Below, in pieces: positions 57,509 through 64,000 of a stretch of DNA of 64,000 nt. Made by a program: the position numbers and the translations under genes. This DNA comes from Bacteroides sp. (GTDB taxonomy: Bacteria; Bacillota; Clostridia; Lachnospirales; Lachnospiraceae): assembly GCA_023666705.1 (NCBI GenBank), contig JAMPBO010000014.1, positions 20,368 to 84,367 on the forward strand, in the 5' to 3' direction. Positions within the stretch are counted from its first letter, which is position 1; each line of letters begins with the position of its first letter. Under the pieces are notes generated by a model. That model ran no database searches and was not told where the DNA came from. It was given only the letters and a program-made list of their open reading frames with translations.

Positions 57509-60319
57509 ATGACGTTTTTTGAAATCATATATAGCCTGCTGATAGGTCCGTTAAATCTGCTTTTTGAATTTGTATTTGTAGTCAGCATGAAGATATTTGA
57601 TATGCCGGGGATTGCAATTATTTATTTAAGCATTATCATGAACCTGCTTGTGCTGCCGCTCTATAAGCGTGCAGATGATATGCAGGCACAGGCAAGGGAT
57701 ACGGATGCAAAGCTCCGTGACGGCGTATCCCATATAAAGAAAACATTTTCCGGCGACGAAAAAATGATGGTACTGCAGACATACTACAGGCAAAACCATT
57801 ATAAGCCGGCAGACGCTTTGAAGGGCTCCGTGCCGCTGCTGCTTCAAATTCCGTTTTTTATTGCAGCATATCAGTTCCTATCCCACTTAGAAATTCTGAA
57901 TGGTGCCTCCTTAGGTCCCATAGCGGATTTGGGCAGACCGGACGGAATGATTGTGATTGGCGGCGTCACCATAAATCTTCTGCCAATCATTATGACGATT
58001 GTAAATGTAATTTCAAGCTGTATTTATTTAAAGGGTTTTCCGGCAAAGACAAAGATACAGCTTTACGGAATGGCATTATTTTTTCTAGTATTTTTGTATG
58101 GTTCGCCGTCTGGACTTGTATTTTACTGGACGCTTAACAACGTGTTTTCCCTTATAAAAACAGTGATGAATAAAACAAAGCTGAAGCTTAGTGTATTACA
58201 TGTGATTGCTGTTGTGTCAGGACTTTTGTTATTTATATTTGTGGCAGCCACGTATAAGGCGGTATCACTGGGTGAACGGATCTTTCTTTTGGCTATGACG
58301 CTGCTTATGGAGCTGCTTATAGTAGTATATGTTATCATAAAGGCAAAAAAAACGGTTGACCCAAAGCATGAACCAAACAAGAAAGAGGAGAAAAAGGAGA
58401 AAGAAGCTGTACCGAACGGTCCCCTTTTTGTTGCGGGACTGGTATTTTTAACGGTTCTTACCGGGCTTCTGGTTCCTTCCAATTTCATTGCGGCATCACC
58501 TCAGGAATATGTGGATATAAACTATTTTTACAATCCGATTTGGTATGTTGTAAGTGCATGTGCCATGGCGGCAGGAACATTTTTAGTATGGATGCGGGTT
58601 TTTTACCTGCTGGCAAGTCCGAAGGGTAAGGTGTTATTTGAAAAAATAATTTATATCCTGTGTGGCATCATGTTTGTAAACTATATGTTTTTTGGTACAA
58701 AGCTGGGTGTGATTTCCGCAACGCTGCAGTATGAAAAAAAGATGAGCTTTTCGGTTTTTGAGCATCTGATTAACGGTATTGTTTTGATTGTGGTTGCGGT
58801 ATTAATGTTTTTTGCCGCAAAAAAGTATCAGAGGGCAGCAGCATCAGTGGCGTTCATCTGTGCTGCCGCAATTGGTGTTATGTCTACCATGAATGTAGCG
58901 GATATCAATGCGTCAGTAAAGAAGCTTTCTTTGGAAACAACATCACCGAATGGTATTTTACAGTTTGACAAAAATGGAAAAAATGTCATTGTAATCATGC
59001 TGGACAGAGGGATGGGTGCATATATACCATATATTATGAATGAAAAGCCGGAGCTTTTGGAGCAGTTTGCGGGTTTTACCTATTATCCAAACACCATATC
59101 CTTTGGAGGATATACGAATTTGGGTGCCCAGGCACTTATGGGAGGATATGAGTACACCCCTGTGGAAATGAATAAAAGGTCAGAGGAGCTGCTCGTGGAC
59201 AAGCATAACGAAGCATTAAAGGTCATGCCGGTTTTATTTTCAGAACACGGATATGAGGTGACGGTGTGTGATCCCCCATATGCAAATTATGAATGGATTC
59301 CGGATTTGTCGATTTTTGAAGACTATCCTTCGATAAACAGGTACATTACGAAAGGTAATTTTGGCGGTCTGGAAATGAAGCAGCAGTTTGTTGCCCACAA
59401 TAACAGAAATTTCTTTTGCTTTGGGCTGATGAAATCCATGCCGCTTTTTATGCAGCCTTTGCTTTATGACAAAGGACTTTATAATTGCTCTGATGATATA
59501 GGCGACAGCAGCTATACACAGACCATAGATACGATGTCCGAATCACAAGGTTTATTTTCTGTGTTTATGGAATCCTATGAGGTGCTTTGCAATCTGAATG
59601 GTATGACAAGGGTGACAGACGATGCGGTAAATACATTTACTATTTTAGTAAATGACACAACCCATGATCCCATGCTGCTTTTAGAGCCGGAATATATCCC
59701 TGCACAGACTGTAGACAATACGGAATATGACTCCGAAAATACATGGCGGTTTACGGTTGATGGAAAAACCTTAAGTATGGTAAACAGTAGCCAGATGATA
59801 CATTACCATTCCAATATGGCGGCACTGATGAAGCTTGGGGAATGGTTTGATTTTCTGAGGGAAAATGATGTATATGATAATACGAAAATAATCATTGTTT
59901 CCGATCATGGAAGAAATCTTTACCATTTTGACGAATTGGTATTTAATGATGACAGGGGTATTCCTGATGATGTAGAGCTATATTATCCGCTGCTGCTTGT
60001 GAAGGATTTTGGCAGTACGGAATTTTCCGTGTCGGAGGAGTTTATGACAAATGCGGATGTGCCAGTGCTTGCAACAGATGATTTGATTGAAAATCCCATA
60101 AATCCGTTTACGGGAAAGGTGATTACCAATTCCGAGAAAACGGCACATGAACAGTATATTATTGTGTCGGAGGAAGCGAATACTGCTTTTAATAATGGCA
60201 ATACCTTCCTTCCTGCAAGATGGGCGAGGGTAAAGGATGATTTGTGGAACCGGGCAAACTGGGAATTTTACGATAAGGAAATCGTGCTTGATGAGTATGC
60301 ATTTCCGGATACAAATTAG
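57509..60319 (+). CDS. YidC-like domain fused to alkaline-phosphatase-superfamily (LtaS/sulfatase-like) domain, copy 1
   Basis: This is a 936-residue fusion. Residues 1-225 resemble YidC/Oxa1: LNLLVLPLYKRADDMQ, a cytoplasmic hairpin, VPLLLQIPFFIAAYQFL and GSPSGLVFYWTLNNVFSL. The groove arginine of true insertases is Asn45 here. About seven further spans (230-475) lead to an extracellular domain. There Asp499 (MLDRGMG), Thr536 (GGYTN), His719 (TTHDPM) and Asp799-His800 (SDHG) match the metal ligands and Thr nucleophile of lipoteichoic acid synthases and sulfatases. Predicted role: transfer or hydrolysis of a phospho-group on a surface lipid or polymer; the substrate is unknown. AAAGGAGATAGG precedes ATG 57509. 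A paralogue follows 12 bases later. Confidence 0.85.
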   Translation: MTFFEIIYSLLIGPLNLLFEFVFVVSMKIFDMPGIAIIYLSIIMNLLVLPLYKRADDMQAQARDTDAKLRDGVSHIKKTFSGDEKMMVLQTYYRQNHYKPADALKGSVPLLLQIPFFIAAYQFLSHLEILNGASLGPIADLGRPDGMIVIGGVTINLLPIIMTIVNVISSCIYLKGFPAKTKIQLYGMALFFLVFLYGSPSGLVFYWTLNNVFSLIKTVMNKTKLKLSVLHVIAVVSGLLLFIFVAATYKAVSLGERIFLLAMTLLMELLIVVYVIIKAKKTVDPKHEPNKKEEKKEKEAVPNGPLFVAGLVFLTVLTGLLVPSNFIAASPQEYVDINYFYNPIWYVVSACAMAAGTFLVWMRVFYLLASPKGKVLFEKIIYILCGIMFVNYMFFGTKLGVISATLQYEKKMSFSVFEHLINGIVLIVVAVLMFFAAKKYQRAAASVAFICAAAIGVMSTMNVADINASVKKLSLETTSPNGILQFDKNGKNVIVIMLDRGMGAYIPYIMNEKPELLEQFAGFTYYPNTISFGGYTNLGAQALMGGYEYTPVEMNKRSEELLVDKHNEALKVMPVLFSEHGYEVTVCDPPYANYEWIPDLSIFEDYPSINRYITKGNFGGLEMKQQFVAHNNRNFFCFGLMKSMPLFMQPLLYDKGLYNCSDDIGDSSYTQTIDTMSESQGLFSVFMESYEVLCNLNGMTRVTDDAVNTFTILVNDTTHDPMLLLEPEYIPAQTVDNTEYDSENTWRFTVDGKTLSMVNSSQMIHYHSNMAALMKLGEWFDFLRENDVYDNTKIIIVSDHGRNLYHFDELVFNDDRGIPDDVELYYPLLLVKDFGSTEFSVSEEFMTNADVPVLATDDLIENPINPFTGKVITNSEKTAHEQYIIVSEEANTAFNNGNTFLPARWARVKDDLWNRANWEFYDKEIVLDEYAFPDTN

Positions 60320-60331
60320 GAGGGCAAGTAA

Positions 60332-63163
60332 ATGATTTTCTTTGAACTGGTTTATACGGTATTCATCGGACCGCTGGAGCTGCTTTTTGAGGTCGTATAT
60401 GGGATTTTCTACCGATATTATTATAATCCGGGAGCGGCAATCTTTTTTTTGAGCCTCGCTATCAATATACTGGTGCTTCCACTTTACAGACGTGCGGATG
60501 CCATGCAGAAGCAGGCGGAGGATATTGACGCAAAGCTTCGTGACGGCGTATCGCATATAAAGAAAACATTTTCCGGCGATGAGAAAATGATGGTACTGCA
60601 GACATACTATAGGCAGAATCAGTATAAGCCGGCAGATGCTTTGAAAGGCTCCGTGCCGTTGCTGCTTCAAATCCCATTTTTTATTGCGGCATATCAGTTC
60701 CTGTCGCACTTAGAAAGCCTGAATGGTGTATCATTAGGTCCCATTGCAGATTTAAGCAGACCGGACGGAATACTTGTGATTGGAAATGTCACCGTAAATC
60801 TTCTACCCATTCTTATGACCGCCATCAATATTATAGCAGGTATTCTTTATTCAAAAGGCTCTCCCATAAAGACAAAGATACAGCTTTATGGAATGGCACT
60901 GTTTTTTCTTGTGTTTTTATATGGCTCGCCATCGGGACTTGTATTTTACTGGACGCTTAACAATTTGTTCTCCCTGTCCAAACAGATTTTTGCTAAGGAA
61001 AAAAAACATTTAATAACTCCGTCCGCAATTGTGCTGTGTGCATTAGCTGCAAACATAGCACTGATTACGTATATCATCAAAATTTATCATCCGCCGCTGC
61101 TGCGGCAGAAGTATTTTATGATATGCATGGCAGCACTGGTGGAACTCCTGTTAGGGCTTTTGGTCGTTATTCAAATAAAAAAGAAAAGCGGCAATGCAAA
61201 AAATCAGGAACGACGTCAGACGAAACGGGAGAAAATAAGAACTGAAACTCCAAACCCAAATAGTAAAATATTTAATATATGTATGATCTTTATGACGGTA
61301 TTGATTGGGATACTCATTCCGTCCGCTTTTATTTCTGCTTCCCCGCAGGAATATATTGACCTTGTTGTTTTTTATCATCCGGTTCGCTACATTGCAGCTT
61401 CTGCGGTTATGGCGGCAGGTGCATTTTTAGTGTGGATGAAAGTGTTTTACCGGCTTGCAAATCAAAGAGGCAAGGTGATATTGGATCGGCTTGCATGGAT
61501 ATTTTGCGGACTTACTCTTGTAAATTATATGTTTTTTGGAACAAAGCTGGGCAATCTGTCTGCAATGCTGCAGTACGATAACGGTATGCATTTTTCCATC
61601 AGGGAACGAATCTTAAATGTGCTTGTACTGAGTTTTATTGCAGGGGGAATGTACTTCATTGTATATAAATGGAACCGCATCAGCTTTTGGATTACGGTTA
61701 CGGCATCTATGGCACTGACTGTTATGTCGGCAATCAATATAGTTAACATCCATACATCCATCGATAAGGTTTCATTTGAAGCACTGCAGGAGAAAGAACA
61801 GTTTTTTTCCCTCAGCACGGAGGGTAAGAATGTGGTGGTTATTATGCTGGACAGAGGGATGGGTGCATATATTCCTTACATTATGAATGAAAATCCCAAA
61901 TTACAGGAACAGTTTGCAGGCTTTACCTATTATCCTAACACAATATCCTTTGGTGGAAGTACAAATTTTGGGTTGCCTGGAATCATGGGAGGGTATGAGT
62001 ATACTCCGGTAGAGATGAATAAAAGGGCAGGCGAGGCCTTAGTTGACAAGCACAGCGAAGCGATCAAGATGATGCCGGTTTTATTTGCAGATCATGGATA
62101 TGAGGTGACGGTGTGTGATCCGGTATATGTAAACTATGAATGGGTTCCTGATATATCAATTTTTGATGCATATCCGGATATCAATGCATATGTTACGGAG
62201 GGGCACTTTACCTCGCCGCAGGTAAAGCAGCAGAACATAAACAATAACCGACGCAATTTTTTCTGCTTCAGCATTATGAAAACAATGCCGCTTTTTGTGC
62301 AGCCAATTCTATATGCAGATGGTACATATAACCAAAATCAGCTTGTGGGCAGCGTGCAGTTTTCCGATGATATGTCAAAGGCGGAAGGAATCAGCAGTTC
62401 ATTTATGGACGCTTATAATGTACTTGATAATATGTCTCTCATGACGAACGTGACGAACGAGAATGTAGACACATTTTTATATATGACAAATAACATAACC
62501 CATGAACCCATGCTGCTTTTAGAGCCTGAATATATCCCTGCACAAACTGTAGACAATACGGAATATGATGCTGAAAACACATGGCGGTTTACGGCGGACG
62601 GAAAAACCTTAAATATGGAAAACAGCAGACAGATGATACATTATCAGACCAATATGGTGGCAATGATGAAGCTTGGGGAATGGTTTGATTTTCTGAGGGA
62701 AAATGATGTGTACGATAATACAAAAATAATTATCGTTTCCGATCACGGAAGTAATCTTTATCATTTTGATGAATTGACATTTGATAATCAAAAGGGCAAT
62801 CCCATTGATGCGGAAAAATATTGGCCACTACTGCTTGTGAAGGATTTTGGCAGCACGGAATTTTCCGTATCAGAGGAATTTATGACGAATGCGGATGTAC
62901 CTGTACTTGCAACGGATGATTTGATTGAACATCCCACAAATCCATTTACGGGGAAGGCAATTACCAATTCCGAAAAAACGGCACATGAACAGTACATTAT
63001 TTTGTCGGAGGAATCGAATACCCATATTAATAACGGTAACACCTTTCTTCCTGCAAGATGGGTGAGGGTAAAGGAGGATTTGTGGAACCGGGCAAACTGG
63101 GAATTTTACGATGAGGAAATCGTGCTTGATGAGTATGCATTTCCGTCAGACACAACAAAATAA
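60332..63163 (+). CDS. YidC-like domain fused to alkaline-phosphatase-superfamily (LtaS/sulfatase-like) domain, copy 2
   Basis: This 943-residue paralogue of the preceding gene has the same layout: YidC-like module 1-225 (again Asn45 in the first span), extra spans to about 490, and an ectodomain with Asp507, Thr544 (GGSTN), His724 (THEP) and Asp804-His805 (SDHG). The YidC hairpin (DGVSHIKKTFSGDEKMMV) and the last about 130 residues are almost identical to copy 1. The middle spans and residues about 640-720 differ clearly. This points to duplication followed by specialisation, perhaps with gene conversion. GGAGGGCAAG precedes ATG 60332, so it is co-transcribed with copy 1. Confidence 0.85.
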   Translation: MIFFELVYTVFIGPLELLFEVVYGIFYRYYYNPGAAIFFLSLAINILVLPLYRRADAMQKQAEDIDAKLRDGVSHIKKTFSGDEKMMVLQTYYRQNQYKPADALKGSVPLLLQIPFFIAAYQFLSHLESLNGVSLGPIADLSRPDGILVIGNVTVNLLPILMTAINIIAGILYSKGSPIKTKIQLYGMALFFLVFLYGSPSGLVFYWTLNNLFSLSKQIFAKEKKHLITPSAIVLCALAANIALITYIIKIYHPPLLRQKYFMICMAALVELLLGLLVVIQIKKKSGNAKNQERRQTKREKIRTETPNPNSKIFNICMIFMTVLIGILIPSAFISASPQEYIDLVVFYHPVRYIAASAVMAAGAFLVWMKVFYRLANQRGKVILDRLAWIFCGLTLVNYMFFGTKLGNLSAMLQYDNGMHFSIRERILNVLVLSFIAGGMYFIVYKWNRISFWITVTASMALTVMSAINIVNIHTSIDKVSFEALQEKEQFFSLSTEGKNVVVIMLDRGMGAYIPYIMNENPKLQEQFAGFTYYPNTISFGGSTNFGLPGIMGGYEYTPVEMNKRAGEALVDKHSEAIKMMPVLFADHGYEVTVCDPVYVNYEWVPDISIFDAYPDINAYVTEGHFTSPQVKQQNINNNRRNFFCFSIMKTMPLFVQPILYADGTYNQNQLVGSVQFSDDMSKAEGISSSFMDAYNVLDNMSLMTNVTNENVDTFLYMTNNITHEPMLLLEPEYIPAQTVDNTEYDAENTWRFTADGKTLNMENSRQMIHYQTNMVAMMKLGEWFDFLRENDVYDNTKIIIVSDHGSNLYHFDELTFDNQKGNPIDAEKYWPLLLVKDFGSTEFSVSEEFMTNADVPVLATDDLIEHPTNPFTGKAITNSEKTAHEQYIILSEESNTHINNGNTFLPARWVRVKEDLWNRANWEFYDEEIVLDEYAFPSDTTK

Positions 63164-63186
63164 AAGACTTTTTGTTGAAAAATCAC

Positions 63187-63215
63187 TTGCAATCACAACA
63201 CGCATATGGTAGTAT
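63187..63215 (+). promoter_or_regulatory. Sigma-A promoter of the structured right-end region
   Basis: TTGCAA (63187-63192) and TAGTAT (63210-63215) are 17 bases apart. Transcription would start near 63222, more than 400 bases before the next coding start. Confidence 0.65.
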
Positions 63216-63221
63216 CCAATT

Positions 63222-63434
63222 AAAGCATTAATATAGTAATTCATTCACGGGTAAAACCAGTTCAGACATTCAAAGAAAAGGGCACGTCTAATGCTTAATT
63301 CGAGTCTAATAAACAAGCTACTTCGATGCTTAATATCACATAACACTGGCAGCGAAAGGGCTGTGTTGAAAAATTGTCTGTTCTGGATATGAGAAGATAT
63401 CTTGCATGATACTGTCATGTAAGATATGTCTTAT
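63222..63434 (+). ncRNA. Candidate structured noncoding RNA
   Basis: This stretch has a promoter and no reading frame. It contains two copies of GATGCTTAAT/AATGCTTAATTCGAG-like sequence, a left-hand ATTAAAGCATT able to pair with AATGCTTAAT, and a bulged hairpin AACA-CAGC/GCTG-TGTT near 63345-63370. It ends in a 16-pair hairpin (AAGATATCTTGCATG near 63392 with CATGTAAGATATGTCTT) followed by ATTT. The layout recalls large clostridial RNAs such as the raiA motif, but I cannot confirm a family by eye. Confidence 0.5.
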
Positions 63435-63483
63435 TTGGTAACGTGACGAAATAAATTTTCTACTCTTTTCCTGCCGAGACAAG

Positions 63484-63608
63484 TCAGCCCACAGGTTTTC
63501 GGTTTACAAAATAAACCGGAACATATACCAAAAACAAATTTTGGGTTTATAGGCAACGGCGTTTCCTATAGGCATGTTCCTAAAGGAACCGGCTAAGAAA
63601 TGGGCTGA
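63484..63608 (+). promoter_or_regulatory. Multi-branched leader upstream of the Rpn-family gene
   Basis: A closing stem (TCAGCCCA 63484-63491 with TGGGCTGA 63601-63608) encloses four hairpins in a row: 63497-63521, 63528-63544 (CCAAAA/TTTTGG), 63548-63570 (TATAGG/CCTATA) and 63576-63589 (GTTCC/GGAAC). Such a closed multi-way junction just before a coding start looks like a cis-regulatory RNA. Together with the upstream RNA it explains most of the 471-base gap. Confidence 0.55.
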
Positions 63609-63634
63609 TGTTCAAACAAAAGGGGGAAAAGAAA

Positions 63635-64000
63635 ATGAAAATACACGAAAATTATGTAGGAACCGACCTTATAAACCATGTTGATACATTAACTGTCAAC
63701 ATGCACCACAAGGATACCGTATTCAGGCGGGTATTCTCGGACAAAAAAGAGCTGCTGACGCTCTACAATGCAGTAAACAAAACAAGCTATGACAATCCTG
63801 AGGAGCTGGAAATCACTACCCTGGAAAATGCCGTATACATGACAGTAAAAAATGACCTGTCCTGTGTCATAGACATGAGGCTTAACCTATACGAACACCA
63901 GTCAACCGTAAACCCGAATATGCCGCTCCGGAATCTGGAGTACGCGACACACATTTTCAGTCACTATTATGCGGACAATGACATCTATTCCGCAAGGCTG
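63635..64000 (+). CDS. Rpn-family recombination-promoting nuclease / putative transposase (3' end outside window)
   Basis: 122 codons are visible and remain open to the window edge. The pattern HHKDTVFRRVFSDKKELLTLYNAV, then a conserved DMRLNLYEHQSTVNPNMPLRNLEY, is typical of the PD-(D/E)XK nuclease-like Rpn/YhgA family abundant in Lachnospiraceae. E. coli Rpn proteins nick DNA and promote RecA-independent recombination. AAAGGGGGAAAAG precedes ATG 63635. Many related proteins lie in multi-copy, mobile-looking families, so this may be one of several copies in the genome. Confidence 0.85.
   Translation, partial: MKIHENYVGTDLINHVDTLTVNMHHKDTVFRRVFSDKKELLTLYNAVNKTSYDNPEELEITTLENAVYMTVKNDLSCVIDMRLNLYEHQSTVNPNMPLRNLEYATHIFSHYYADNDIYSARL

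Noticed and set aside
1..64000. tRNA, rRNA, integrase, transposase with terminal repeats, or prophage genes
   Set aside because: None is recognisable on reading both strands; the KilA-N and Rpn-family genes are the only mobile-flavoured genes and have no accompanying element.

Overview
The window looks like a chromosomal stretch from a spore-forming or spore-former-derived Clostridia bacterium, most probably a Lachnospiraceae-type Firmicute. The evidence is gene order and content: a PolC-type replicative polymerase, an intact sporulation sigma factor (SigK type), PrkC/PrpC/IreB signalling, ribonuclease J and YlbF, AGGAGG-type ribosome binding sites, several TTG starts, and three gene clusters in classic Firmicute order. 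I see no rRNA, tRNA, CRISPR array or insertion sequence. The species cannot be named from the sequence alone.

Layout. 1-3478: end of alr, an orphan MazF/NdoA-type toxin, a CBS/CorC-domain protein, a YebC-family protein and an unknown membrane protein. 3636-6005 (minus): a zinc-ribbon, repeat-bearing, membrane-anchored clostripain-family (C11) protease. 6207-7554: a promoter, a fluoride riboswitch with an overlapping terminator, and a cation:proton antiporter, a complete fluoride-response unit. 7673-11426: dtd, then a MoxR ATPase, a DUF58 protein and a membrane protein. 11531-14917: glycogen synthase and an RqcH/NFACT protein. 15224-31399: a long housekeeping run (yicC, gmk, rpoZ, murE, priA, def, fmt, rsmB, rlmN, prpC, prkC, rsgA, rpe, thiN, putP). 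31556-34910: rlmH facing a divergent RlmH-like gene, a HAD phosphatase and a headless PEP-synthase-like protein. 35012-47535: a bactofilin, then pyrH, frr, uppS, cdsA, dxr, rseP, ispG and polC. 47617-49870: a KilA-N protein and a polytopic membrane protein, converging on a shared terminator. 50021-55401: ireB, ruvX, DUF1292, rnj, ylbF, an MltG-like stub, trmR-like and trhP-like genes. 55373-55996 (minus): sigK. 56220-63163: a cell-surface cluster with a CDP-glycerol glycerophosphotransferase-family protein and two tandem giant proteins, each a YidC-like membrane module joined to an alkaline-phosphatase-superfamily (LtaS/sulfatase-like) ectodomain. 63187-64000: a promoter, a highly structured untranslated region and the start of an Rpn-family nuclease gene.

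How the genes fit together. Most of the window handles translation and its quality control (def, fmt, rsmB, rlmN, rlmH, frr, rsgA, dtd, rqcH, trmR/trhP), envelope precursor synthesis (alr, murE, uppS, dxr, ispG, cdsA) and PASTA-kinase signalling. The most unusual part is 56220-63163. There a glycerophosphotransferase-family enzyme sits beside two YidC-phosphotransferase fusions in which the insertase groove arginine appears to be replaced by asparagine, while the phosphatase-superfamily metal ligands and nucleophile are kept. I infer a surface glycerophosphopolymer or phospho-substituent pathway. Other points to examine: a dispersed 190-bp inverted-repeat element (two full copies and two remnants), the tail-to-tail RlmH-family pair, and the structured RNAs at the right end.
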